A stretch of DNA of 64,000 bases from assembly GCA_036501185.1 (NCBI GenBank), contig DASYAU010000119.1, positions 1 to 64,000 of the forward strand, given 5' to 3'. Position numbers and translations under genes: made by a program. This document shows, piece by piece, positions 34,369 to 43,044 of this stretch. Source of the stretch: Korobacter sp036501185. GTDB taxonomy: Bacteria; Acidobacteriota; Terriglobia; Terriglobales; Acidobacteriaceae. Within the stretch, counting starts at the first letter, position 1. Each line of letters begins with the position of its first letter. The notes under the pieces are model-generated. The model was not told the DNA's origin, searched no databases, and saw only the letters and a list, made by a program, of their open reading frames with translations.

Positions 34369-37110
34369 TTACTTGCTGCGTCCCGCTTCGGCGCTGCCGG
34401 TCTTCTCGGCCAAGCCCGCCTGTGCCGCCGCCAACCGCGCAATCAGCACCCGGAACGGGCTGCACGACACGTAGTTCAATCCGACCTTTGCGCAGAACTC
34501 CACGCTGCTCGGATCTCCCCCGTGCTCGCCGCAAATCCCCAGCTTCAGGTTCGGACGCGTGCTCCGTCCCCGCTCACAAGCCATCTTTACCAGTTGGCCA
34601 ACACCTTCCTGGTCAAGCTGCGCAAACGGGTCCTGCTTCAGGATGCCCAGCTCAAAGTAAGTAGGAAGGATCTTGCCCACGTCGTCGCGCGAGAAGCCGA
34701 ACGTCGTCTGCGTCAGGTCGTTGGTGCCGAAGCTGAAGAACTCGGCCTCCTTCGCGATCTCATCCGCCACCACCGCAGCCCGCGGCAACTCGATCATCGT
34801 CCCGACCATGTACTCGACTTTCGTTCCCTTCTCCTTGAAGACTTCCTCTGCCACGCGCCGCACGATGTCCGCCTGGTTCTTCATTTCCTTCAGGCTCGTC
34901 GTCAACGGAATCATGACCTCAGGCTTCGCCTTGATGCCCTTCTTGGTGACCTGCACGGCCGCCTCGAAAATCGCGCGCGCCTGCATCTCGGTAATCTCCG
35001 GATAGGTGATCCCCAGTCGGCAGCCACGATGCCCAAGCATCGGGTTCTGCTCGTGTAGCTGTTCAACGCGAGAGAGCAGGTGACGAAGTTGCTTCAGCTT
35101 CGGCGACTTCGGCTTGGTGATTTCCAGCTGCGCAATTTCCACCATCAATTCTTCGCGCTTCGGCAAGAACTCATGCAGCGGCGGATCGATCGTGCGGATC
35201 GTGATCGGGAATCCATCCAGCGCCGTGAACAAGCCGGCGAAGTCGGAGCGCTGCATCGGCAGCAGCTTCTTCAGCGCCGCGCGACGATCGCCTTCGTTAT
35301 CGGCCAAAATCATCTCGCGCATGTGGCCAATGCGGTCCTCGGCAAAGAACATGTGCTCCGTGCGGCAGAGCCCAATGCCCTCAGCGCCGAACGCCGCCGC
35401 CTGCTTCGCATCACGCGGAATGTCTGCGTTCGCGCGCACGCCCATCTTGCGGAACGGTTCGGCCCAGCTCATGAACTTCATCAGCTCGGGATCGTCGGTG
35501 CGCGCCGGGTTGGTGTTCAGCTTGCCGTTAATCACCCGGCCGCTGATGCCGTCGAGCGAAATCCAATCGCCCGCCTTCAGCACCTTGCCCTTCACCCGCA
35601 TTTCCCGCTTCTTCTCGTCCACTTCGATTTCACCGGCGCCGGCCACGCAGCACTTGCCCATGCCGCGTGTAACCACCGCCGCGTGGCTTGTCATGCCGCC
35701 GCGCGACGTCAAAATCCCCGCCGCCACTTCCATCCCGTGAATGTCTTCCGGCGTGGTCTCGCCACGCACCAGGATGACCTTCGCCGTCTTGTCCTTCTGC
35801 ACCTTCGCCACCGCTTCATCAGCGCTGAACACAATCTGTCCAACCGCCGCGCCCGGCGAAGCCGGCAGCCCCTTCGACAACACCTCGACCTTCACGCCCT
35901 TTTCTTCGAGTGAAGGAACGAGGAAGTCGTTGAGCTGGATCGCTTCCACGCGCATCACCGCGTCTTCCTTCGAGATCAGCCCTTCTTCCACCATCTGGAT
36001 CGCCACCCGAACCGCGGCACGACCGGTGCGCTTACCGTTGCGCGTTTGCAGCATGAAGAGCTGGCCATCTTCAATCGTGAACTCGAAGTCCTGCATGTCG
36101 CGATAGTGCTGTTCCATCTTCGTCGTGATCGCACGAAGCTGTTCATACACGTTCGGCATGATTTCCTTCAGCCCATCGATCGGTACCGGCGTCCGTATGC
36201 CGGAGACCACGTCTTCGCCCTGCGCATTCATCAGGAACTCGCCGTAAAACTCCTTTGCGCCGGTCGCCGGATTGCGGGTAAAGCCCACGCCCGTGCCGCT
36301 CGTCTCGCCCAGGTTGCCGAACACCATCGACTGCACGTTCACCGCCGTGCCAATCGAATCGTCAATGTTGTTCATGCGGCGGTAGTGCTTCGCGCGATCG
36401 TTGTTCCAGCTTCTGAAAACGGCGTCACGCGCCATCGCCAGTTGTTCCAGCGAATCCTGCGGGAAATCACGCTTCGCGTGCTTCTTCACGACCTTCTTGT
36501 AATCGACGATGACTTCCTGCAAATCTTTCGCCGTCAGGTCGGTATCGAGCTTCACCTTACGCTGCTTCTTCTTGCCGTCGAACACTTCCTCGAAGTGCGA
36601 CTTCTCGATGTCGAGCACCACGTTGCCGAACATCTGGATCAACCGGCGATAGCTGTCATACGCGAACCGCTCGTTGTTGCTCCGCGCCGCCAAACCTTTT
36701 ACGGACTCATCGTTCAGACCAAGGTTCAAAATCGTGTCCATCATGCCGGGCATCGAGAATTTCGCGCCCGACCGCACGCTCACCAGCAGCGGATCGCCCG
36801 GCGCGCCGAGCTTCTTTCCGCGCAGCTCTTCCAGCTGCTTCAACGCGGCCAGCATTTCCTTCTGCACCGCATCGCTGGTCTTGCCCGCCTTCATGTACTC
36901 GCGGCAGGCTTCCGTCTGGATGGTGAATCCCGGAGGCACGGGCAGCCCCACGTTCGTCATCTCGGCCAGGCCTGCGCCCTTTCCGCCGAGCACATCTTTC
37001 ATCTTGCCGTTGCCTTCAGCCTTGCCGCCGCCAAAGGAGTAAACATATTGCACTGCTTTCTGCTGGGGAGTCGCCATACTGGCCTCGATCGTTTCTAGAG
37101 TCGTTGACAT
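34369..37110 (-). CDS. ppdK: Pyruvate, phosphate dikinase
   Basis: 913 residues, full length. The N-terminal nucleotide-binding domain includes GGKGAGLAEMTNVGLPVPPGFTI and RSGAKFSMPGMMDTILNLGLND. The swivelling His domain carries the phospho-His in GGMTSHAAVVTRGMGKCCV. The C-terminal TIM barrel has GIGLCRTEHMF, the metal and pyruvate site EFFSFGTNDLTQTTFG, and the catalytic Cys in LKLGICGEHGGDP. It interconverts pyruvate, ATP and phosphate with phosphoenolpyruvate, AMP and pyrophosphate. AGAGG precedes the ATG; the gene is monocistronic with its own terminator. Pyrophosphate-dependent glycolysis versus gluconeogenesis cannot be judged from this locus. Confidence 0.97.
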   Translation of the reverse strand: MSTTLETIEASMATPQQKAVQYVYSFGGGKAEGNGKMKDVLGGKGAGLAEMTNVGLPVPPGFTIQTEACREYMKAGKTSDAVQKEMLAALKQLEELRGKKLGAPGDPLLVSVRSGAKFSMPGMMDTILNLGLNDESVKGLAARSNNERFAYDSYRRLIQMFGNVVLDIEKSHFEEVFDGKKKQRKVKLDTDLTAKDLQEVIVDYKKVVKKHAKRDFPQDSLEQLAMARDAVFRSWNNDRAKHYRRMNNIDDSIGTAVNVQSMVFGNLGETSGTGVGFTRNPATGAKEFYGEFLMNAQGEDVVSGIRTPVPIDGLKEIMPNVYEQLRAITTKMEQHYRDMQDFEFTIEDGQLFMLQTRNGKRTGRAAVRVAIQMVEEGLISKEDAVMRVEAIQLNDFLVPSLEEKGVKVEVLSKGLPASPGAAVGQIVFSADEAVAKVQKDKTAKVILVRGETTPEDIHGMEVAAGILTSRGGMTSHAAVVTRGMGKCCVAGAGEIEVDEKKREMRVKGKVLKAGDWISLDGISGRVINGKLNTNPARTDDPELMKFMSWAEPFRKMGVRANADIPRDAKQAAAFGAEGIGLCRTEHMFFAEDRIGHMREMILADNEGDRRAALKKLLPMQRSDFAGLFTALDGFPITIRTIDPPLHEFLPKREELMVEIAQLEITKPKSPKLKQLRHLLSRVEQLHEQNPMLGHRGCRLGITYPEITEMQARAIFEAAVQVTKKGIKAKPEVMIPLTTSLKEMKNQADIVRRVAEEVFKEKGTKVEYMVGTMIELPRAAVVADEIAKEAEFFSFGTNDLTQTTFGFSRDDVGKILPTYFELGILKQDPFAQLDQEGVGQLVKMACERGRSTRPNLKLGICGEHGGDPSSVEFCAKVGLNYVSCSPFRVLIARLAAAQAGLAEKTGSAEAGRSK

Positions 37111-37186
37111 GTATTAGTCCTCTGTACCGCGGTATTAAAACTCATTGACAAAAATTCTGGGTTACCACTCTGTCGGTGCCCCGCCC

Positions 37187-37330
37187 TTGTCGCGATGCGA
37201 CAGGGTGGGTCGCACAATCGTTCAGAACCCACAACACCGCACCGCCTCTTTTTTTATCGTCGTACGGTTCGTATCAGGGCAGCGCTTCAGCGCTGCCGAA
37301 ATCAGTCTTTAACAACGGGGCTTCAGCCCC
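37187..37330. repeat. Cluster of small GC-rich hairpins between glyS and ppdK
   Basis: Three hairpins lie in the 223-bp gap. One is CCCTTGTCGC-GAT-GCGACAGGG (one bulge) near 37187-37208. GGCAGCGC-TTCA-GCGCTGCC is at 37278-37297. GGGGC-TTCA-GCCCC is at 37317-37330, only 3 bp from the glyS stop. The last two share TTCA loops and look like REP-type elements; lacking T-runs, they are not clear terminators. Confidence 0.5.
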
Positions 37331-37333
37331 TGC

Positions 37334-39565
37334 TTACGCCTTCTCCGTAACAATCTCGCTAAAATCCGCAATATTTTCGAACTGCGACACAATCGCTACC
37401 AACAACAACAGTCGCGATGTCCGCTTCTGCTCGTCGTCCACCATTACCATCACCTTGTCGAAGAACGCGTCCACCGGCTTCCGCAGCCCCGCGACGAGCG
37501 AAACCGCTTCCTGGTAGTTCTTCTCTTTCACAGCGGCTTCGAACTTCGGCGCCAACTGCATGAACTCTCGCACCAGCGCCGCTTCCTCCGCGTGCTCTGC
37601 CACTTCCGCGTACTTCTCCGCGGCGAGCACGATCCGCTCAACCCCAGCGTCATTCCATAGCGGCGGCAGTTTCTTCTCCTCCGCCTGCTTCAAAATATTC
37701 TTCATCCGCTTGAACGCCGCCGACACCGCAATAAAGTCTTCCGACCCGCGCACCGCCGTCACCGCTTCCGCCCGCGCCATCGCATCCACCACATCATCCG
37801 CATCGGAAGCCAGCACCGCGTTCACCACGTCGTAATGGACTCCGCGCGCCTCGCGCAGGTAGAACTCCAGCCGCTCCTTCAGGAAGGCCGCCACGTTCTC
37901 GGAATACTTATCATCCGCCGCGAACCGCAACTCCGCCTCGCTGCCCTTGTACTCGGTTCGCGCATCCGCGAATACTGCCCGCAAACTCACCGGCAGCTTG
38001 TGTTCGGCGATAATCTTCACAATCCCGTTCGCCGCCCGGCGCAGCGCAAACGGATCTTTCGATCCACTCGGAATCAGCCCCAGCGCAAACATCCCGGCAA
38101 TCGTATCGGCTTTATCCGCAATCGCCACAATCGCGCCTTCCACGCTCCGCGGCACCGAGTCATCCATCGACTCCGGCTTGTAGTGGTCGTAGATCGCGTC
38201 GCCAATCGCGCCCGCGGCTTCTTCCGTAACTTCCAGCCGCTCCCACTGCGCTTTCGTATACAGTCCGCCCACCACGCCTTGCAGCTCGGTGAACTCCTTC
38301 ACCAACTCGGTCGTCAAATCCGCCTTCGACAGCAGCACTGCCTTGTGCACTACCCCGCAGCGCACCGCCGTCCCCGCATGAATCGCCGTCGTGGCGATCA
38401 GGCTCGCCAACTTCTGCGTCCGACAAGTCTTGTCGTAGTAGCTGCCCAAATCTTTCTGGAACGTCACCGCCTTCAGCCACTCGAAGCGCTGCTTCAAATC
38501 GAACTTCTGGTCCGCGTCCCAGAAGAACCGCGCATCGTTGAACCGCGCCCGCAGCACGCGCTCGTTGCCGTGCCGAATCAGCCCATCCGGATCCGGGGTC
38601 CCCGGCAAACCCGCATTTGGTTTGCTGGGGTGAGGATCGCTATTCGTGTTCAGCACCGCCAGAAAGTGCGGCGCCAGCTTGCCCGACGCATCCTCCACAG
38701 CAAAATACTTCTGGTGATCGCGCATCACCGTCACCAGAACTTCTTCCGGCAGCGTCAAATATTCCGGATCAAACGACCCCAAAATCGCCGACGGCGACTC
38801 CGTCAAATTCACCACGGTCTCAAGCAATTCTTTGTCTTCCCGCCACCGCGCCCCAGCGATCGTTCGCGTCGCCGCATCCAGCGCCTTGCGAATCTTGTAT
38901 TCCCGCTCCGCCCGATCCACGATCACCGAAACCGCTGCCAGCGTCTCGCCATACGCATTCGGAGCCGTCAGGAGCACATCGGTCTGCGAGAGAATTCTGT
39001 GGCCTCGGCTGCGGTTCCCCGCAACCACACCGTCGAATTCCAGCGGAACAATCTGGTCATCCAGCAGCGCCACCATCCACCGCACCGGCCGCACGAACCG
39101 CTCCCCGGTCTTCCCCGGACGCCAATACATGCTCTTCGCCCAGTAAATCCCGTTGATCTCCTTCGGCAGCATCTCGCCCAAAATCTCCGCCGCCCCGCGT
39201 CCCTTCCGCGCGACAGTCGCGGCAATGTACTCGCCCTTCGGCGTCTCAATCTTCTGGATCGCGGCGAGTTCCACGCCAGCCTTCTTCGCAAACGCATGCG
39301 CCGCCGGCGTAGGCTCGCCATCCTTGTAAGCGACTTTCACCGAGGGACCCATCAACTGTTCCTGCACATCCGGCTGCGACTCCCGCAGCGCATGCGCGAC
39401 AACCGCCAGCCTCCGCGGCGTCGAATACGACTCCACTGTCGCGCCCTCAGCCAGCCGCTCCCGCTGCACAAGTTCGCCCACGCGACGCGCCAATTCCTCG
39501 CGCGCCCCATCGATCATCCGTGCCGGAATCTCTTCGGTCCCTATCTCAAGCAAAAAATCAGCCAT
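37334..39565 (-). CDS. glyS: Glycyl-tRNA synthetase beta subunit
   Basis: 743 residues. It starts ADFLLEIGTEEIPARMIDGA, the typical GlyS N-terminus. Further conserved blocks are STPRRLAVVAHAL, RFVRPVRWMVALLDD, RILSQTDVLLTAP, MRDHQKYFAVEDASGKL, FNDARFFWDAD, the HD-like SKADLTTELVKEFTELQG and SKDPFALRRAANGIVKI. The beta subunit carries the tRNA-binding part of the alpha2beta2 enzyme. It lies downstream of glyQ on the same strand across a 204-bp gap that contains repeat elements, unusually wide for this pair. Confidence 0.97.
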   Translation of the reverse strand: MADFLLEIGTEEIPARMIDGAREELARRVGELVQRERLAEGATVESYSTPRRLAVVAHALRESQPDVQEQLMGPSVKVAYKDGEPTPAAHAFAKKAGVELAAIQKIETPKGEYIAATVARKGRGAAEILGEMLPKEINGIYWAKSMYWRPGKTGERFVRPVRWMVALLDDQIVPLEFDGVVAGNRSRGHRILSQTDVLLTAPNAYGETLAAVSVIVDRAEREYKIRKALDAATRTIAGARWREDKELLETVVNLTESPSAILGSFDPEYLTLPEEVLVTVMRDHQKYFAVEDASGKLAPHFLAVLNTNSDPHPSKPNAGLPGTPDPDGLIRHGNERVLRARFNDARFFWDADQKFDLKQRFEWLKAVTFQKDLGSYYDKTCRTQKLASLIATTAIHAGTAVRCGVVHKAVLLSKADLTTELVKEFTELQGVVGGLYTKAQWERLEVTEEAAGAIGDAIYDHYKPESMDDSVPRSVEGAIVAIADKADTIAGMFALGLIPSGSKDPFALRRAANGIVKIIAEHKLPVSLRAVFADARTEYKGSEAELRFAADDKYSENVAAFLKERLEFYLREARGVHYDVVNAVLASDADDVVDAMARAEAVTAVRGSEDFIAVSAAFKRMKNILKQAEEKKLPPLWNDAGVERIVLAAEKYAEVAEHAEEAALVREFMQLAPKFEAAVKEKNYQEAVSLVAGLRKPVDAFFDKVMVMVDDEQKRTSRLLLLVAIVSQFENIADFSEIVTEKA

Positions 39566-39650
39566 TCAATCCCTTTATTCTCAATTCCAAACCAAGTTCC
39601 GTATGTGAGCGCTGTCACAATCGCCACCGTCACGCATCACCCTCGGGTGC

Positions 39651-39765
39651 CCCAGGTTTGGCGGTTTTCCAAACCTGGGATTCCGCCTAGCGCCAGTCAC
39701 TCCACCACCATTCGCCTCCACGACTCTCTCTTGTCATCCAGAGGAGCGCAGCGACGAAGGACCTG
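39651..39765. repeat. Composite intergenic repeat: hairpin A (copy 1) plus element B (copy 2)
   Basis: Hairpin A is CCCAGGTTTGG (39651-39661), loop CGGTTTT, CCAAACCTGGG (39669-39679), an 11-bp perfect stem. Element B (TGTCATCC ... GCGACGAAGGACC) starts at 39732. The A-to-B distance is 81 bp, against 80 bp in the second composite at 53980-54094. The block separates glyQ from glyS. Confidence 0.75.
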
Positions 39766-39769
39766 CCTG

Positions 39770-40765
39770 TTAAGCCGACGCGGTAGCCTCCGCCGGCACT
39801 TCCGCGTTCTCCGTCTGCTGGTTCACCCAAGCCTTCGCCGCCGCCACCGCCAGCGCCCGCACCCTCGCAATAATCCCCACCCGCTCCGTCACCGAGATCG
39901 CTCCCCGCGCGTCAAGAATGTTGAACAAATGCGAGCACTTCAGCGTCAAATCGAACGCCGCCAGCACCGGAAACCGCTTCTTCTCGCCGGCCGTAAACGG
40001 CTCGACCTCAGCCGTTTTCCCTTTTTTCGGAGCCCGCGTCGCCGCGTGATACTCATCCAGCAGCCTCTTCGCCTCCGCTTCATACAAATCGAAGTGCTGC
40101 CACAGCTTCGTCACGTCGGCCTTCTCAAAGTTGTAGACGGAATATTGCAGCTCATCCGCCAGCCGCACATCGCCATAAGTCACGGGCTTCCCATCCCGGC
40201 CCACGACCCACACAATGTCGTATATCGAATCCACATCCTGCAGGAAGGCCGCAATCCGCTCCAGCCCGTACGTCAGTTCCGCCGCAATCGGATCCAAATC
40301 CACGCCGCCGCACTGCTGGAAATAGGTGAACTGCGTTATCTCCAGCCCATCGAGCATCACCTGCCACCCAATGCCCCACGCGCCCAGCGTCGGAGACTCC
40401 CAGTTGTCCTCTTCGAACTTAATGTCATGCTTCGCCAAATCGATCCCAATCGCCTGAAGCGACTGGAGATAAAGCTCCTGCACATTTTCCGGAGGAGGCT
40501 TCAAAATCACCTGGTACTGGGTGTGTTTGTACAGCCGGTTCGGGTTCTCGCCATACCGCCCGTCCGCCGGACGCCGCGACGGCTGCACATACGCCACGCT
40601 ATACGGCTTCGGCCCCAGCACGCGCAAAAACGTCTCCGGCGCCATCGTCCCCGCGCCCACTTCCACATCGTGCGGTTGCTGCAAAATGCAGCCATGTTCA
40701 GCCCAGAAATTTTGCAGCCGGAGGATTAGTTCCTGGAAGGTTAACGGGTTCTTCGAAGAGGCCAC
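39770..40765 (-). CDS. glyQ: Glycyl-tRNA synthetase alpha subunit
   Basis: 331 residues, class II catalytic subunit: LTFQELILRLQNFWAEHGCI, VGAGTMAPETFLRVLGPKPY, then YVQPSRRPADGRYGENPNR, and EDNWESPTLGAWGIGWQVML, then EITQFTYFQQCGG, are the conserved blocks. The C-terminal part from about 295 (EKKRFPVLAAFDLTLKCSHLFN) is followed by an Ala-rich tail. It starts at GTG 40765; TAGAAT lies 14 nt upstream with no Shine-Dalgarno, so a very short leader is possible. It forms the alpha2beta2 enzyme with GlyS downstream. Confidence 0.97.
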   Translation of the reverse strand: MASSKNPLTFQELILRLQNFWAEHGCILQQPHDVEVGAGTMAPETFLRVLGPKPYSVAYVQPSRRPADGRYGENPNRLYKHTQYQVILKPPPENVQELYLQSLQAIGIDLAKHDIKFEEDNWESPTLGAWGIGWQVMLDGLEITQFTYFQQCGGVDLDPIAAELTYGLERIAAFLQDVDSIYDIVWVVGRDGKPVTYGDVRLADELQYSVYNFEKADVTKLWQHFDLYEAEAKRLLDEYHAATRAPKKGKTAEVEPFTAGEKKRFPVLAAFDLTLKCSHLFNILDARGAISVTERVGIIARVRALAVAAAKAWVNQQTENAEVPAEATASA

Positions 40766-40816
40766 GGTCGTAGGGTTCCATTCTACAGAGATTGATAACC
40801 ATCAATCTCCTGTCAG

Positions 40817-40864
40817 CCCGCCGTCTTTTTGAAAAATTCACTTAGGAAAGGCCAAGACGGCGGG
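40817..40864. repeat. 11-bp perfect inverted repeat immediately after recO
   Basis: CCCGCCGTCTT (40817-40827) and AAGACGGCGGG (40854-40864) around a 26-nt AT-richer loop. It abuts the recO stop at 40865 and lies about 50 bp upstream of the glyQ start. It could be the recO terminator or a glyQ leader structure, but no T-run follows on the minus strand. Confidence 0.5.
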
Positions 40865-41599
40865 TCAATCTAACTTATCGAGCATGGTCACAGTGACCAG
40901 CTTCTTTTCCATATGCCGCTCCAATATCTGCGTCAGGAAGCGGCGTAAATCTGCACCACGTTGGCGCGGCCACTCCGCGCCCGCAAAATTCTCAATCGGC
41001 GCCCGGAACATCACATCCGCCAGCGCCCGCGACTCCACACTCAATTCGGTCGACGCCAGCCGCCGGTCATCGGAGCACATCAGCCCATCCACCAGCGGAT
41101 GGAAATATGCTTTGTCCCCCAACTCATTCCCGCAAACCACGCAGTGCGCCAGGTCCGGCAAAAATCCCGCCAGCCGCACCATCCAAAGGTCGAAGTACGT
41201 CAGCGGCATCCAGATAGCATTGCCGCCCAACTGTCCTAGCGTCGCCAGCGCCAGCCGGAACACCGCATCATTCGGCTCCCTGTCCGGCAGCAGATCGTCA
41301 ATCAACTCCGCCACATGTCCCAGCCCCAGCGCCCGCGCATAATCCACTTCCCGCGAGAGCGGAGACTCCAGCACATCGCAGGAATCCAGCCGTGTCAGTT
41401 CCTGCCGCTCGCGGTCTTCGTAGTACACCCGCACATGCGTCAGCGGCTCCAGCGCCCCGCCAAACCTCCGGCGCGACTTCTTCGCCGCCTTCGCCACGCC
41501 CTTCACCTTGCCCTCTGCGCGGGTAAACAGCGTCACCAGCAAATCGGCCTCGCGCATCGGATACGTGCGCAGGACAATCGCCTCCGATTGCTTGAGCAT
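40865..41599 (-). CDS. recO: DNA repair protein RecO
   Basis: 244 residues. The N-terminal OB-fold begins LKQSEAIVLRTYPMREADLL, then VTLFTRAEGKVKGVAKAAKK, the usual RecO start, so the ATG at 41599 was chosen over a frame 97 codons longer; AGGGTAG precedes it. The central helical domain includes YARALGLGHVAELIDDLLPD, and the zinc-binding CVVCGNEL...LMCSDDR follows. RecO loads RecA on SSB-coated DNA with RecR in the RecF pathway. It is on the minus strand, upstream of glyQ. Confidence 0.93.
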   Translation of the reverse strand: MLKQSEAIVLRTYPMREADLLVTLFTRAEGKVKGVAKAAKKSRRRFGGALEPLTHVRVYYEDRERQELTRLDSCDVLESPLSREVDYARALGLGHVAELIDDLLPDREPNDAVFRLALATLGQLGGNAIWMPLTYFDLWMVRLAGFLPDLAHCVVCGNELGDKAYFHPLVDGLMCSDDRRLASTELSVESRALADVMFRAPIENFAGAEWPRQRGADLRRFLTQILERHMEKKLVTVTMLDKLD

Positions 41600-41888
41600 G
41601 GCTACCCTGTCTGCACAGGCAAGAGTAAGGACGTAAGGCTCAAACTCCCATTTTAAATCCCGCCCTGTCATTCCGCCAAAAGCCGCCAAAAACCGGATGT
41701 GGGGCTCGAGAATCACGCAGCGGCTACGGCTCTGAATTATTTCGCCTACCACTTTATAGGACTCACCGTACACTGCGAGTGAGTCCAGCAATGGCACCAG
41801 GGTGATGGATCGGCTTTGGAGCGTAGAGGATTTGGTTGCGCTCTGGAAATCATACGAACAGCCGAGGGCAGAAAGAGCGGCGCAAACC

Positions 41889-42155
41889 ATGAACCGAAAC
41901 GCACTAATGTTCGTGGTCCTCGGCCTCGGTTTCGTAGTCGCCGAGTGGGTTATCGCCTACCGACTTCGCAGAGAGGTTAACCGCCTTCTCACCCCGTTTG
42001 AGCGAATTCCTGCGGCGATGTGGTCCCTGCGTTACTTTAGGATGCTCAGACTCCATAGGCAATTTTTCCCATCCAGCCGGTTGCGGCACGTTCTCTTTCT
42101 CTGCGAGATTGGATTCCTTCTCTGCGTTTATGAAGCCATTCACTTTGCCAAGTAG
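41889..42155 (+). CDS. Small membrane protein, unknown
   Basis: 88 residues from the ATG at 41889 (a frame 29 codons longer has no better signal). The N-terminal helix NALMFVVLGLGFVVAEWVIAY is followed by a basic, amphipathic loop (RLRREVNRLLTPFERIPAAM) and a second helix HVLFLCEIGFLLCVYEAIHF. No family recognised. It diverges from recO across about 290 bp, in which I see no other gene. It might be spurious, but two well-formed helices and basic cytoplasmic flanks favour a real gene. Confidence 0.5.
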   Translation: MNRNALMFVVLGLGFVVAEWVIAYRLRREVNRLLTPFERIPAAMWSLRYFRMLRLHRQFFPSSRLRHVLFLCEIGFLLCVYEAIHFAK

Positions 42156-42222
42156 CCCACTACCCCAAAAACCCGCAGCCCGGAATTTCGTGCATAATGT
42201 TTCGGCTTTTTTCGAGGGGTGA

Positions 42223-43044
42223 ATGATGGCATCTCAACCAGCCGGTTTACAGGATCTGAAAGCCCGCATGAAGGCCACATGGATGGCCGGAAACTTCGGC
42301 AAAATTGCCGACTTCAACCGCCAGGGCGCCGAGGAATTCGTCTCCCGCCTCAACCTCAAGCCCGGCATGAAGGTCCTCGACATCGCCTGCGGCACCGGCA
42401 ACCAGGCCATTCCCGCCGCTCGCACCGGCGCCGCCGTCACCGGACTCGACCTCGCTCCCAATCTCCTCGAACAAGCGAAAGCCCGCGCCGCCGAAGAAAA
42501 ACTTTCGCTTGAACTCATCGAAGGCGACGCCGAAGAATTGCCCTTCCCCGACGAATCCTTCGACATCGTTTACTCCATGTTCGGCGCCATGTTCGCTCCC
42601 CGTCCCGAACGCGTCGCCGCCGAAATGAAGCGCGTCTGCAAGCCCGGTGGCCTCATCGCCATGGGCAACTGGACCCCCGAAAGCCTCCCCGGACAAATGT
42701 TCCGCGCCTCCGCGAAGTACGCTCCTCCGCCGCCAGGTGTCCAGCCCCCCGTCCTGTGGGGCGTAGATCAGGTTGTCCGAGAGCGCTTCGGTCAAGGCGT
42801 CCAGGTCGAGACCGGAAAACAAATCAACTACGGCGACTTCGGCGACCTTTCGCCCAAGGAATCCGTTGCCGTTTTTCGCGATTTCTTCGGCCCGGTGAAA
42901 ATGACGTTCGCGCGTCTCGATCCCGAAGCACAGCACCACTTCATCGCCGACATGGAACGTCTCTTCACCGAGCACAACGTGAAGCAGCACGGCACCGCGC
43001 ACCGCATGGAGTTTCTCGAAGTCCACGCGAGAAAAGTTGCATGA
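42223..43044 (+). CDS. Class I SAM-dependent methyltransferase
   Basis: 273 residues. SAM-binding motif I is VLDIACGTGNQAIPAA, the acidic residue of strand 2 is in VTGLDLAPNLL, motif II is EGDAEELPFPDESFDIVYSM, and motif III is VCKPGGLIAMGNW, as in UbiE/Methyltransf_11 enzymes. The C-terminal half probably forms the acceptor pocket; the substrate is unknown. GAGGGG precedes the ATG. The gene overlaps the next one by ATGA (43041-43044), so the exported peptidase is translationally coupled to it. Confidence 0.9.
   Translation: MMASQPAGLQDLKARMKATWMAGNFGKIADFNRQGAEEFVSRLNLKPGMKVLDIACGTGNQAIPAARTGAAVTGLDLAPNLLEQAKARAAEEKLSLELIEGDAEELPFPDESFDIVYSMFGAMFAPRPERVAAEMKRVCKPGGLIAMGNWTPESLPGQMFRASAKYAPPPPGVQPPVLWGVDQVVRERFGQGVQVETGKQINYGDFGDLSPKESVAVFRDFFGPVKMTFARLDPEAQHHFIADMERLFTEHNVKQHGTAHRMEFLEVHARKVA

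Noticed and set aside
37835..40729. A 964-codon open frame on the plus strand, antisense to glyS and glyQ.
   Set aside because: Arg/His/Leu-rich composition typical of antisense frames of GC-rich codons; it overlaps two certain genes and crosses repeat elements.
40766..40864. Possible T-box leader upstream of glyQ.
   Set aside because: The gap is too short and shows no T-box bulge or specifier loop; only a simple inverted repeat is present.
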